A stretch of DNA of 41,518 bases from a virus: positions 1 through 41,518 of IMG/VR virus record IMGVR_UViG_3300046535_000845; one strand, written 5' to 3'. A program made the position numbers and the translations under genes. Below the pieces are notes generated by a model that worked only from the letters and a program-made list of their open reading frames with translations, made no database searches and was not told where the DNA came from. The first letter of the stretch is position 1, and each line of letters starts with the position of its first letter. Positions 1 to 7,601 of the stretch are shown here, piece by piece.

Positions 1-10
1 GACTGAACGC

Positions 11-526
11 ATGCAGATCGCTCGTAATCGCTCTTATACGGAGCGCAATGAAGTCCTATCGTTGCTCTCTCACATATGGACGGCGCATCTAATGCCATCC
101 GGAAAGCCTAATACGCGTCATAGTGACGGCAATTGGGCATGGGCGCTTTGTATCCACACGCCAGACAATGAGCAATTAGCCTGGAAAATGTCGCATCAAG
201 ACGCCGATACGTTCTTTCCGCATCTGGAACGCCTAACTGTCACTCACTGGGATAATCACAAGGCAGTTGATAGGGTAGAACGCTTACATGCCCTAGTTAC
301 CAGCTCACCAGCTCGTCTTATCGCTGAAAAGGCGCTAGGACGGCCATTACCGCCTCAGGCATGCGTACATCACGTCAATGGGGACCATTTCGACAATAGG
401 CCATCTAATCTAGTGATCTGTGAGGACGCTGCATATCATCGTTTCTTACATCAAAGGATGCGCGAACTCAAAGAATCGCGCGAAATAGCAGAGTTTTTAC
501 ATGAAAACCCAAACGAACTCGCATAA
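11..526 (+). CDS. HNH endonuclease with phage-type N-terminal domain
   Basis: A 171-residue protein. The C-terminal part (about residues 100-150) has the HNH pattern with a paired His (VHHVNGDHFDNRPSNL) followed by a C-terminal His (YHRFLHQRM), so it is probably a metal-dependent DNA nuclease of the free-standing phage HNH type. The N-terminal half (about residues 25-95) resembles a small phage domain otherwise seen alone, ending in a WDxH...RxxRL segment. This looks like a fusion. The reading frame is open to the left window edge, so the true start could lie upstream; ATG 11 is the first start visible. It overlaps the next gene by 26 bases. Confidence 0.75.
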   Translation: MQIARNRSYTERNEVLSLLSHIWTAHLMPSGKPNTRHSDGNWAWALCIHTPDNEQLAWKMSHQDADTFFPHLERLTVTHWDNHKAVDRVERLHALVTSSPARLIAEKALGRPLPPQACVHHVNGDHFDNRPSNLVICEDAAYHRFLHQRMRELKESREIAEFLHENPNELA

Positions 527-659
527 GACATACGCTCAACAGTTCGCCAGTAAGGGCGGTAAAGCTCGAGCCGCTAAACTCTCGAAGAATCAACAAGTTG
601 AGATAGCCAAGCTAGCCGCGGCCGCTCGCTGGGCAGGACATACTAAAAAGACTACTTGA
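501..659 (+). CDS. Small basic KGGKARA-type protein
   Basis: A 52-residue Lys/Ala-rich protein beginning inside the 3' end of the HNH gene. Residues 16-45 follow the pattern SKGGKARAAKLS...IAKLAAAARW, a motif I recognise from many small phage and bacterial proteins that are assumed to bind nucleic acid; no enzymatic function is known to me. It is too short for most gene callers, but the overlap and the conserved motif support it. Its TGA lies within the -35 hexamer of the promoter that follows. Confidence 0.6.
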   Translation: MKTQTNSHKTYAQQFASKGGKARAAKLSKNQQVEIAKLAAAARWAGHTKKTT

Positions 660-684
660 CATGCTTGCCTGCATGGACTAGAGT
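656..684 (+). promoter_or_regulatory. Sigma70-like promoter of the early small-gene operon
   Basis: Perfect -35 TTGACA (656-661), 17-base spacer, -10 TAGAGT (679-684, 4/6 matches). It lies just upstream of the first hairpin leader and the 743 gene, so it probably drives the whole 743-2788 cluster. Confidence 0.6.
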
Positions 685-709
685 TAGACCAGTAAGCAAT
701 ACCGCTTAC

Positions 710-740
710 CCTCTGCACTGCCGAAAGGCGAAGTGAGGAC
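710..740 (+). promoter_or_regulatory. SD-sequestering leader hairpin, copy A
   Basis: First of five copies of a 31-34 base element placed 2-3 bases before a start codon. It folds as CCTC / TGC bulge / ACT / GCC stem / GAAA loop / GGC stem / GA / AGT / GAGG. The final GAGG is the SD of the 743 gene and pairs with the CCTC at the 5' end. See the finding on the hairpin family. Confidence 0.75.
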
Positions 741-742
741 AC

Positions 743-973
743 ATGGTAATCACAGCGACGTCCGGCCCGTTCACTCTCACGTTTCACTCGTCTGGACATT
801 CCTATCCGCTCACGTCTGAAGAAGCGCAACGGTTGATTGATAGTTATCCTGCTCATACCGCAACACGCAACCGCGTCGTTCTAGTTGGTCACAACAGCTC
901 ACACGCATACGACCGCACAACAATCCGCCCTGCCACTCTAGGCGGGGGACCAGCTTTTATCATTTCCCGTTAA
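743..973 (+). CDS. Small hypothetical protein under hairpin A
   Basis: A 76-residue protein that I do not recognise. The ATG lies 3 bases after the conserved GTGAGGAC ribosome-binding element of hairpin A. It is Ser/Thr-rich in the first half with no cysteine pairs, signal peptide or membrane segment. It is the first gene after the TTGACA promoter and is followed after 1 base by hairpin B, so it is part of an array of early genes with matching leaders. Confidence 0.65.
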   Translation: MVITATSGPFTLTFHSSGHSYPLTSEEAQRLIDSYPAHTATRNRVVLVGHNSSHAYDRTTIRPATLGGGPAFIISR

Positions 974-974
974 T

Positions 975-1007
975 CCTCTGCACTGCTCGTAAGAGCGAAG
1001 TGAGGAC
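975..1007 (+). promoter_or_regulatory. SD-sequestering leader hairpin, copy B
   Basis: Same element as copy A, but the apical stem is GCTC/GAGC closed by a GTAA loop. Both strands of the stem have changed together compared with copies A and C. CCTC (975-978) can pair with the SD GAGG. Confidence 0.75.
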
Positions 1008-1010
1008 ACA

Positions 1011-1229
1011 ATGAAATACACCGATTACGTTAGAACGCTTCGTCAGAGCATCATTGCCGCAACTAAGCACGCTAAATCAAACGGCACGGACGCGATGAGC
1101 GAATCTAATCTCCAGCAGATTACACACTTCCCGCTCGGTGCCGCTAACGCTTATATGGCCAACCAAGCCTTTCGGGAAGCACTCCAGTTCACCATTGACA
1201 ACGATTTGCTTGCAATCCGTATCTATTAA
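1011..1229 (+). CDS. Small hypothetical protein under hairpin B
   Basis: A 72-residue soluble, probably helical protein. The start is fixed by hairpin B (GAGGACACA then ATG). I do not recognise the family; the N-terminus has KYTDYVRTLRQSI and there are no cysteines. The stop (TAA) is immediately followed by hairpin C. Confidence 0.65.
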   Translation: MKYTDYVRTLRQSIIAATKHAKSNGTDAMSESNLQQITHFPLGAANAYMANQAFREALQFTIDNDLLAIRIY

Positions 1230-1230
1230 C

Positions 1231-1261
1231 CCTCTGCACTGCCGAAAGGCGAAGTGAGGAC
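1231..1261 (+). promoter_or_regulatory. SD-sequestering leader hairpin, copy C
   Basis: Identical in its core to copy A: GCC-GAAA-GGC apical stem, CCTC pairing with GAGG. It lies 3 bases before ATG 1265. Confidence 0.75.
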
Positions 1262-1264
1262 CAC

Positions 1265-1477
1265 ATGAAATTATCAACGCTCAAAAAACAAGCGCAAGGT
1301 GCGACGACATGGCGCGGCCATCGGATCGTCTGGGGGCAGGCATACGGCCGCGCAAACGGTCCCCAGTCACTAAACGGACAGTGTCGAAAATGTGGCGCGT
1401 ATGTCTTTCTAGTTGAGCACCCGAACAGTATCGGCGTCTCAGGCTTGGCCGTCGCGGTAAATTGCGATAACCGTTAA
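1265..1477 (+). CDS. Small phage protein with one CxxC motif
   Basis: A 70-residue protein under hairpin C. The pattern TTWRGHRIVWG...CRKCGAYV...GVSGLAVAVNC matches a small protein type I recognise from phages and plasmids, with a single CxxC plus a C-terminal Cys that could form a zinc site. Function unknown. The TAA runs directly into hairpin D. Confidence 0.65.
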   Translation: MKLSTLKKQAQGATTWRGHRIVWGQAYGRANGPQSLNGQCRKCGAYVFLVEHPNSIGVSGLAVAVNCDNR

Positions 1478-1478
1478 C

Positions 1479-1512
1479 CCTCTGCACTGGCCGAATAGGC
1501 TGAAGTGAGGAC
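1479..1512 (+). promoter_or_regulatory. SD-sequestering leader hairpin, copy D
   Basis: Apical stem GGCC/GGCT (one G-U pair) around a GAATA loop. The outer CCTC...GAGG pairing and the TGC and GA internal loops are kept. It lies 3 bases before ATG 1516. Confidence 0.72.
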
Positions 1513-1515
1513 ATC

Positions 1516-1830
1516 ATGAAGTGTGAATGCTGCGGACAAACGATCAAGGTCGCCAAGGTTCTAACCATCGTAACCGATACCCTCTCGCTCTCCACGGCTG
1601 ACGCGTACGCCTACTTCAAAAAGACGGCTCCAGTCGAAGATGCAAAGTTTTTGCTTCGGTCGCCACTGCTCACTGACGCCATGCGAGGCGAACTCGAATC
1701 ACTAATCGCAAGGCCACCGGCACGCGCTGAGTTCTACCGTCGATACATCAACATACAGGATGCTTGGCGCCAGCGTTCGAACGAAGCAGAGCGAATCGAC
1801 AACCTGTCAGCAGTGAATGAGGCAGCCTAA
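1516..1830 (+). CDS. Small protein with N-terminal CxCCG zinc-binding motif
   Basis: A 104-residue protein starting MKCECCGQTIKVAKV, a half zinc knuckle, followed by a helical, charged body rich in Arg and Glu. The start follows hairpin D. The partner cysteines for a full zinc ribbon are absent. Its 3' end carries a GAGG that serves as the SD of the next gene, which has no hairpin of its own, so the two are probably translated together. Confidence 0.6.
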   Translation: MKCECCGQTIKVAKVLTIVTDTLSLSTADAYAYFKKTAPVEDAKFLLRSPLLTDAMRGELESLIARPPARAEFYRRYINIQDAWRQRSNEAERIDNLSAVNEAA

Positions 1831-1831
1831 C

Positions 1832-2029
1832 ATGGAAACCACAACACCTACCTCATATCGTTTTACGTTTCGCTTCGTCGGCTGCCTCGCTGGCGCTATC
1901 GGCTTGCACTATCCGATTGAGGCGACCAGAACGGCCGAAACACAAGAACAAGCCGAATTGATGCTGTACGACAAATACGACCATATCCAGCGTCTGTATC
2001 TGTTGCACGCGGAACCCGTCAACCGTTAA
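1832..2029 (+). CDS. Small hypothetical protein coupled to 1516 gene
   Basis: A 65-residue protein. I chose ATG 1832, 1 base after the TAA of the previous gene and 9 bases after GAGG at 1819-1822; an in-frame ATG at 1817 has no SD. It is the only gene of the 743-2469 array without its own hairpin. Family not recognised; no cysteine pairs. Confidence 0.6.
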   Translation: METTTPTSYRFTFRFVGCLAGAIGLHYPIEATRTAETQEQAELMLYDKYDHIQRLYLLHAEPVNR

Positions 2030-2030
2030 C

Positions 2031-2064
2031 CCTCTGCACTGCCCGATACGGGCGAAGTGAGGAC
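2031..2064 (+). promoter_or_regulatory. SD-sequestering leader hairpin, copy E
   Basis: Apical stem GCCC/GGGC around GATAC, again changed on both strands relative to copy A. CCTC...GAGG outer pairing kept. It lies 3 bases before ATG 2068. Confidence 0.75.
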
Positions 2065-2067
2065 AGC

Positions 2068-2469
2068 ATGAGTAACGACAAACGCTATAACGGTTGGACG
2101 AACTACGAGACGTGGAACCTTGCCTTGTGGCTAGGCAATGACTCAGGCTCGTACGATTACTGGCAAGAACAAACCCAGGAAGCCTATAAGAACGCTGACA
2201 GTTCTCGCTCGTTCACCAAGCGAGAACAAGCCGCGTTAGACCTTGCGGACATACTTGAAGCTGAGATCGAGGAACAAGCGCCAGAAGTAACAGGGTTCTA
2301 CGCGGACATCCTATCTGCCGCCATGTCAGAAGTGAACTACCACGAGATCGCCGAGCATTGGCTAGACGATGCCGATCTGATAGACGAGTGCGAGTTATGC
2401 GGAGAACCAGCCGGTGAGGGTAATGCACTCTGCCCTGCCTGCCAAACAGAAGCAGAGACAAATGCCTAA
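2068..2469 (+). CDS. NGWTNYETWN-type phage/plasmid protein (DUF7249-like)
   Basis: A 133-residue acidic protein. The N-terminal block (residues 7-24) NGWTNYETWNLALWLGND is the hallmark of a widespread protein of unknown function found in phages and conjugative plasmids. The C-terminal 30 residues add a CxxC...CxxC zinc ribbon (CELCGEP...CPACQTE), so this version carries an extra metal site. It is expressed under hairpin E and overlaps the RHH gene by 8 bases. Confidence 0.8.
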   Translation: MSNDKRYNGWTNYETWNLALWLGNDSGSYDYWQEQTQEAYKNADSSRSFTKREQAALDLADILEAEIEEQAPEVTGFYADILSAAMSEVNYHEIAEHWLDDADLIDECELCGEPAGEGNALCPACQTEAETNA

Positions 2470-2605
2470 GCAGTTGACCAGTTATACCCTCCGACAGATC
2501 GATTCGGATCTGTGGCGTCAAGTGAAAGGAAAGGCTGCCCTCGAAGGGCAGTCTATCCGAGCATTAATTGAATCCCTTTTGCGTGCATGGTTGAAACAGA
2601 GGTAA
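2462..2605 (+). CDS. Ribbon-helix-helix (Arc/CopG-like) DNA-binding protein
   Basis: A 47-residue protein with the RHH layout: a short beta strand (TSYTLRQID), helix A (DLWRQVKGKAALEG), then helix B (SIRALIESLLRAWLKQ). Such proteins bind operators as dimers. ATG 2462 is preferred over the upstream in-frame ATG 2414, because the extra residues would lie inside the previous coding region and do not fit the fold. Free-standing, with no toxin gene next to it, so a phage transcription regulator is more likely than an antitoxin. Confidence 0.75.
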   Translation: MPKQLTSYTLRQIDSDLWRQVKGKAALEGQSIRALIESLLRAWLKQR

Positions 2606-2608
2606 ACA
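2589..2608 (+). repeat. 20-bp direct repeat, left copy
   Basis: GGTTGAAACAGAGGTAAACA, covering the last codons and stop of the RHH gene and the AGAGG SD of the 2612 gene. An identical copy lies at 2783-2802. Confidence 0.9.
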
Positions 2609-2611
2609 CAC

Positions 2612-2788
2612 ATGAAGAAAACGTATCGAGTCGAACGCACAGAACTACATACGCGCGTCTTTTTCGTAGAAGCGGACAACGAAGACGACGCGCTAGACAT
2701 CTACTTCGATGAAGAGGAAGACGATAACGAGTCTTTCCACGGCGGGACGCCAGACGTACGAATCGTAGAACGTGAGCCAGTCGGTTGA
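2612..2788 (+). CDS. Small acidic protein, DpnD/PcfM-like
   Basis: A 58-residue, strongly acidic protein; the middle carries EADNEDDALDIYFDEEEDD. The layout (short beta strand, VEADNEDDAL helix, C-terminal strand) resembles the small DpnD/PcfM family, but this is a pattern match only. SD AGAGG 9 bases before the ATG. The gene sits exactly between two identical 20-bp repeats, so recombination between them would remove it cleanly. Confidence 0.65.
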   Translation: MKKTYRVERTELHTRVFFVEADNEDDALDIYFDEEEDDNESFHGGTPDVRIVEREPVG

Positions 2789-2802
2789 AACAGAGGTAAA
2801 CA
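2783..2802 (+). repeat. 20-bp direct repeat, right copy
   Basis: Identical to 2589-2608. Here it runs over the stop of the 58-residue gene and leaves an SD-like AGAGG with no plus-strand gene after it, since the convergent minus-strand operon ends at 2805. It looks like the scar of a lost or duplicated cassette. Confidence 0.9.
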
Positions 2803-2804
2803 GA

Positions 2805-3377
2805 CTAACCGCCGATCTTGCCTCGGATGTAGGCCGCCAGTCTGTTAAGGACTGGCGGTTCTGCCCCTGGGACATTGACGGATGGTCCCATTCCGAGAAA
2901 GCCGATGTCCTTGCGGTTGGGGTCTGCCATTTGGGCCAAGTCTAATCCGCCTTGGACGCCACCGAGCGTACTGAGGGTTTGCGCGTAAGGAGCCACGGAC
3001 TGTAATAATCCAGACGCGGGCTTGGCAATACTTTGGGCCATTTTGCCCAGAAAATATCCGCCTTTACCGGCCTGCCACCCCGCGATCGGAGATGCGACGA
3101 TCTCAGGGAAGTTGCCCGTGTAGGCACCGTGTAATAATCCACCCACCGTCGTGGCGCCTCGAGCGACCGCACCAAAGGCTTTCGGAACCGCTGGACTTGC
3201 GGCAAATGAGGCTAAGCCGCTCGCCGCCGCAGGCACACCAGCGCCAGCCGCCGCGAATCCGACCCCAGAAGAATCTGATTGTGGACCGTACTTTTCCTTA
3301 ATAATCGCGGTGATTTCGTCGTCCGTGGCCCCAGCCGCATGGAGCTTATCGATTGTGGCGTCGATCTCATCGCTCAT
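2805..3377 (-). CDS. Putative internal virion protein, Gly/Ala-rich
   Basis: A 190-residue protein, last gene of the minus-strand structural operon. Residues 1-32 form a short helical head; residues 38-130 are rich in Gly, Ala and Ser with hydrophobic stretches that could enter a membrane. In podoviruses such genes after the tail nozzle usually encode ejected internal proteins; that role is inferred from position and composition only. Starts by an ATGA overlap with the 432-residue gene. Confidence 0.6.
   Translation of the reverse strand: MSDEIDATIDKLHAAGATDDEITAIIKEKYGPQSDSSGVGFAAAGAGVPAAASGLASFAASPAVPKAFGAVARGATTVGGLLHGAYTGNFPEIVASPIAGWQAGKGGYFLGKMAQSIAKPASGLLQSVAPYAQTLSTLGGVQGGLDLAQMADPNRKDIGFLGMGPSVNVPGAEPPVLNRLAAYIRGKIGG
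2834..2858. other. Perfect 9-bp inverted repeat at the convergent gene junction
   Basis: CCGCCAGTC, 7-base loop, GACTGGCGG. It lies inside the last codons of the 2805-3377 gene, where plus and minus operons meet. It could act as a bidirectional terminator, but no T-tract follows on either strand, so a Rho-independent function is not demonstrated. Confidence 0.5.
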
Positions 3378-4672
3378 AATCCGGCCGCTTTCCGAATCCG
3401 CGCCCGTCTGGCCTCTGGTGTTTCCGTGGGCGCATTCTCTGGCCCGGTCGGTGTGGTCACATTCGGATTCGTGGCCCAGCCCTGATCCGAGAGGTAATGC
3501 CGCGAGAAGTTACTGAAGCCTTTAATTTTCGCTGCTAATGCTTCGGGCGTGAGTTTTTCGCTGAGCGCACCTTGAATCATGCGTGCCATCTCGGCCGAAC
3601 GCATCCCATGAACGCCAGGAGCTGCGGCCGCGTAGGATGAAATCTCCCCAGCTAATTCGGCAAACTCAGGGGGCGGGTTGCCGAGAAAATCCTTCAGGTT
3701 GTTGTAACGTCCGAGGACGGGACCAATCTTGCCAGAGACGGCGGGATCTGATAATTGTCGCGCGATGTCGTCAGCCGTCTCGATCATGCCAGCCGCACTG
3801 GTGAGTCGGCTCACAACGGCACTCGGTTCTGGTGTGACGAAGGGACCATTCGCGGCCTGCCGGGCCTTCACTTCGGCCGTGGTGAGGTATTCGGTAATAC
3901 TCCGTCCCGTCTTCGGATCTTTCGATTTCACCTCATGGATCTGGTTCGGATTGTCCTGGGGAGGATGTTCAGGTGGCACGTACGGAGTGACCTGATCGGT
4001 GACGTCTTGCCCTTGGTACTTCAGTCTCCCAGCCTGCCGAATGGCCACGATGGGCTTGCCGCCCAACATATAGTTCGCGTCTGTCGAAGTGGGTTCTTTC
4101 GGTCCCTCTAGGATCTTCGCCGCTGCTTCGGCCGCGCCTGGGCCAGACTTCGCAATACCTGGGAGTGCTCGCAGGAACCCTCGCATTGGCGCTGGTGTGT
4201 CTGGCGCGTTGGCGTAACTCTCGAGTGCGGCCTGTTGCGTGGCCGCCTGTTGCTGAGCATCCGTTCCCAGATTCAAGCCAGGATTCGCGAGACGTGCATT
4301 GAATGGTTGGCCTGAGCCAGTCTCAGCGGCTGTCGGAGGCGTGTAAATCTGATCGCCAGCGCCGCCCTGATCGGCCATCTGCGTCGTCTGGGGTGAGACA
4401 GCCGTATTGATGGGGATCTTCGGCAGAATGGTGCTCGCCTCTGCCACTTTGTTCTTCTGGGCCGTCTCCGCGAGCGCGGCATAGCGTTCCGCAAGTGTGG
4501 CTTTATCCTGTTCAGACCGTCGCTGGTTCTCAGCCTGTAACAGTTGCATCTTCTGATCTTCGATGCCCTGGCTGTGCGTCTGCTGCTGCTGGAGGAGCTT
4601 ATCCAACATCATCTGGCGCAAGGCTTGTGCCCCGCCTTCTGCTCCGAATCCGGCTTGAAGATCGAAAGCCAT
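3374..4672 (-). CDS. Putative internal virion/ejection protein
   Basis: A 432-residue protein. Residues 15-80 are a Gln/Lys/Glu-rich coiled coil (LLQQQQTHSQGIEDQKMQLL), the middle is Pro/Gly-rich and disordered, and the C-terminal third is helical with a GVHGMRSAEMARMIQGAL segment that I have seen in podoviral internal proteins. It directly abuts the upstream 362-residue gene (TAA then ATG) and probably functions with its neighbours in DNA ejection. No lytic transglycosylase motif is visible. Confidence 0.6.
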   Translation of the reverse strand: MAFDLQAGFGAEGGAQALRQMMLDKLLQQQQTHSQGIEDQKMQLLQAENQRRSEQDKATLAERYAALAETAQKNKVAEASTILPKIPINTAVSPQTTQMADQGGAGDQIYTPPTAAETGSGQPFNARLANPGLNLGTDAQQQAATQQAALESYANAPDTPAPMRGFLRALPGIAKSGPGAAEAAAKILEGPKEPTSTDANYMLGGKPIVAIRQAGRLKYQGQDVTDQVTPYVPPEHPPQDNPNQIHEVKSKDPKTGRSITEYLTTAEVKARQAANGPFVTPEPSAVVSRLTSAAGMIETADDIARQLSDPAVSGKIGPVLGRYNNLKDFLGNPPPEFAELAGEISSYAAAAPGVHGMRSAEMARMIQGALSEKLTPEALAAKIKGFSNFSRHYLSDQGWATNPNVTTPTGPENAPTETPEARRARIRKAAGL

Positions 4673-5761
4673 TTAACTTCCGTAGGCGTCGATGCCTGTA
4701 TCTGTCGGGCCACTCGCCGTTGGTCCTTTATTGCCATACTTCTTGAGCAGATCCGCGAAGGACGGTGCGAGGCCCAACAGCGAGCCGGCCGTTCCCAGTC
4801 CCTGCGTGAGTCCGGTGCCAGGCAAGCCAGTCAGACTCGGTGGCGCTGGTGGTGCCGTGTAATCAGGCAACGCGGGCGCGGGCGCAAACGTATCGCCCTT
4901 CTGCTGGCCCTGCAAGGCTTGCTGCGACATCAACGAGCCGAGCTGCTTGGTACTGTCCGAAAACATGGACGGTCGCAACCCTCCGGAGATGGTCGGCACG
5001 GGAATGTTCGAACTGACCCCACTGACCGTCGCATCCTTCGCATTGGCCAGGATGTCGCCACGGACGGCCGTCCCGCCACGAATGCGAGGCGCCTCGAGTG
5101 CGAAGTTACGCTGGGCCAGGTCAGTGGCCGCATTGCTGTTCGCCAGATTCCCGCGCTGGAGGGCAAAGGCGTTCTGGCCTTGGTTGGCGTTGACGAGGGT
5201 GTTGTACAGGCTGATGGCGTTCCGGTCCTGCCCCTGATTGGCTCCTGCGGTCGCCAAGGCGCCCTGTGCACGACCTCCAGCGATGCCAGAGATGACCGGG
5301 GCCACCTGTGAGGCCAGTCCGAGCCAGCCGCCGAGTGATGTGGGGAGACTGAGGCCAGCCGTAGACCCTCCTGCTGTTGCGGCTGTCGATGCCGCTGTAC
5401 CACCACCAGCCGCGCCACCAGCCCCAGCGAGCGCCGGCAATGCCGCCACGCCACCCAATCCACCGGCCGCGCCGAGGATGGCATAGCTTTCTGGGAGGCT
5501 GAAGAACCCGCCGTTATCGGCAATCTGCCCGGTCTTCTCGTCAAAATGCTGATTATCCACGCCTGTGGCGGGCGTACCAGCCGCGTTCCCTCGTCCGACC
5601 ACATAGGCTTTGGCGGCTGGACTGAGCAGATCGCCTTGATACTTCGCCATCAGCGTGGGATCGGTCCGCGAGGCGGCAAGGAGCTGATTCGGGTCTTGGG
5701 CGTTCTTCCACGAGGCCCAGTCTTGGAGTTCCTTCAGGACGGCCGGATCAATGTTTGCCAT
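4673..5761 (-). CDS. Putative internal virion protein, Gly/Ala-rich
   Basis: A 362-residue protein. Residues 90-165 form a long Gly/Ala/Ser-rich hydrophobic region (AGAGGAAGGGTAASTAATAG), followed by a helical Gln/Asn/Ala-rich segment and a Pro-rich C-terminal part. This composition fits membrane-inserting ejection proteins of short-tailed phages. TAATG overlap with the upstream gene. Confidence 0.6.
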   Translation of the reverse strand: MANIDPAVLKELQDWASWKNAQDPNQLLAASRTDPTLMAKYQGDLLSPAAKAYVVGRGNAAGTPATGVDNQHFDEKTGQIADNGGFFSLPESYAILGAAGGLGGVAALPALAGAGGAAGGGTAASTAATAGGSTAGLSLPTSLGGWLGLASQVAPVISGIAGGRAQGALATAGANQGQDRNAISLYNTLVNANQGQNAFALQRGNLANSNAATDLAQRNFALEAPRIRGGTAVRGDILANAKDATVSGVSSNIPVPTISGGLRPSMFSDSTKQLGSLMSQQALQGQQKGDTFAPAPALPDYTAPPAPPSLTGLPGTGLTQGLGTAGSLLGLAPSFADLLKKYGNKGPTASGPTDTGIDAYGS

Positions 5762-7026
5762 TAGCCAGCCGCCAATGCTGTGTTCTGATTCAGACTGGCC
5801 AAGAACTCCGCCAGACTCGTGCCGATGCCTTCACGCTGGACGGCTGCACTCAAGCCAGCAATCTGGGCCTGGAGCAGTTGAGCGGACTGCGTATCGCCAT
5901 TGGCCAGCGCCAGTTGGAGGTCGCTTTGGAGCTGTTGAGCCTTCTGCGTGTACGCTTGGGACACCAAACCGGCCCGGAGCGAGGACAGCCCACCCGCGTT
6001 CCGTTCGGCGCTCTGCTGGATGGCTTGGCCAAGGGCGCCAGACTGGAGACTGCCCCCGCCTTGGGCATACATGCGCTCTGCGAGGGCCGTTCGTTCGGCA
6101 TCTTGGGCACGCTGGGCCTCGTCTCGAGCCGCCGAGAGCGGAGCCGCGATGTTGGGGTCTGACTCATTGACCGGCGTCCCGGCGTCCTTCAGATGCTGCA
6201 TGAGAATGGCGCGAACCTGATCCCGCTGGGCTTGATCGGCAGTCCCTCGCGCGGTCAGTTGCTTCAGATAGTCGCTGAACGCCGTGTCGGCCGCTGGCGC
6301 TGGCGTGGTGCCACCGGTCGTCCCCAGCGTGCCAGCCGTTTCCGGAGGTACTTGGCCTTTCAGTTCCTGAGCAATCCTGCCGCCTGGGCCAAACCAGTAC
6401 GCGATATTCTGCGGCGTCATGCCACCCGTTTGAGCGATCTTCTGGGCAAAATAGGCGGCGTCCGTGGGGCCCGTCCCTGGTCCCGTGGGTTGCACGCCTT
6501 GGGACTGATAGAACTGCGTCAAGGCTTGATTGATGTCCGTCCCAGGCGCGGGTGTGGCGCTGCCGCCACCAGATCCAGCTTGTCCACCCACCGCCGCACT
6601 CAGCCAGTCCGGCAGACCGCCTTGGAACTGCTGGGTATAGGACTGGTCGGCGTTCTGGGTGTAGTAGTTGCCATTGTTCGCGTACACCGGCACATTGTCA
6701 GGGGCCGTCGCGACTTGCTGATACGGCGTCTGCGTCACGCCGTTCTGCGTCGTCCGTGCGACGGGCTGTGTGGATGCCGTTGGCGCAGCCGTGCTGTCAT
6801 AAGTCGACAGTGTCGGCGCGTAGCTTTCTGGCGCACTGGTGGAAGTGGAGAGACCGACCTGCGTGGGCGCGGACGTGAACTGCGCGGGCGCGGAGGTATC
6901 GGCTGGCCCGGCGGCTGGCAGGGGGTCCGTCGGATCGGGGGTGGCGCCTTGCGCTTGCGCGAGGAGCTTCGCCCGGAGTTGCGTGGCGGCATCCGTGCCG
7001 TCTGGTGCGTAGGCGGCTGCGGCCAT
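5761..7026 (-). CDS. Putative internal virion protein, Gln/Ala-rich
   Basis: A 421-residue protein. The N-terminal 240 residues are low complexity, rich in Pro, Thr, Gln and Ala; the last 180 are helical and Ala/Gln-rich (QRDQVRAILMQHLKDAG onward), resembling an elongated helical bundle. Positioned between the tail proteins and the other ejection-type proteins. A TAATG overlap couples it to the 7026 gene upstream. No enzymatic motif seen. Confidence 0.58.
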   Translation of the reverse strand: MAAAAYAPDGTDAATQLRAKLLAQAQGATPDPTDPLPAAGPADTSAPAQFTSAPTQVGLSTSTSAPESYAPTLSTYDSTAAPTASTQPVARTTQNGVTQTPYQQVATAPDNVPVYANNGNYYTQNADQSYTQQFQGGLPDWLSAAVGGQAGSGGGSATPAPGTDINQALTQFYQSQGVQPTGPGTGPTDAAYFAQKIAQTGGMTPQNIAYWFGPGGRIAQELKGQVPPETAGTLGTTGGTTPAPAADTAFSDYLKQLTARGTADQAQRDQVRAILMQHLKDAGTPVNESDPNIAAPLSAARDEAQRAQDAERTALAERMYAQGGGSLQSGALGQAIQQSAERNAGGLSSLRAGLVSQAYTQKAQQLQSDLQLALANGDTQSAQLLQAQIAGLSAAVQREGIGTSLAEFLASLNQNTALAAG

Positions 7027-7601
7027 TAGCTCGTCCCCACGTCAATCATCATTTGTCCTTGGACCCAGACCGATCCGAGTGTGAGTGCCGCGAAATTGCT
7101 CCGTGAGAACGCGAGCTGATTATTGACCCCGTTGGAATAGACCACGCCAACGCCCCATGCGCCATTGTCGAAGAGCTGGCAGGTGTTCAGTTGCTCACGC
7201 TTCGAGGACCAGCCATCCGGCAAGAGCATGTACACGGTATCACTCCCCGCGCCGCCCATGGTGCCACGGATGAAGAAATCGAGCACCATACGCGTCCCGA
7301 TCAGTGCATAGGCGAGGAGAGGGGACCGGCCAAAGCTATTGTCGTTGGGGACCACCCAGGTCGTGCCAGCATCCGAGAGAAAATTCGCGGGATGGTAGGC
7401 AATGGGAATCGTCGTGCCCATCGGTACCGTGCGGCCCCGCTCACTAATGGGTCCACTGGCCGTAATCGTGCCATGCGTCCCATCGGGGCGATGCTCGATG
7501 TTCCAGCCCGTGACAATGGCCGCTTCCAAGAGTTCAAACTCATCAGCGGACGCTGGCGTTTCGCGCCGCACGCGATTCAGGAAATGGGGGGCAATGTTCA
7601 T
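7026..7601 (-). CDS. Putative small tail/virion protein
   Basis: A 191-residue beta-rich protein. The start is placed at ATG 7601 because it overlaps the nozzle-like gene by ATGA; the 18 extra residues of the longer frame are shadow sequence. It contains strands such as VLDFFIRGTMGGAG and WGVGVVYSNGVNNQLAF and no recognised motif. Its place next to the nozzle suggests a tail component. Confidence 0.6.
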   Translation of the reverse strand: MNIAPHFLNRVRRETPASADEFELLEAAIVTGWNIEHRPDGTHGTITASGPISERGRTVPMGTTIPIAYHPANFLSDAGTTWVVPNDNSFGRSPLLAYALIGTRMVLDFFIRGTMGGAGSDTVYMLLPDGWSSKREQLNTCQLFDNGAWGVGVVYSNGVNNQLAFSRSNFAALTLGSVWVQGQMMIDVGTS

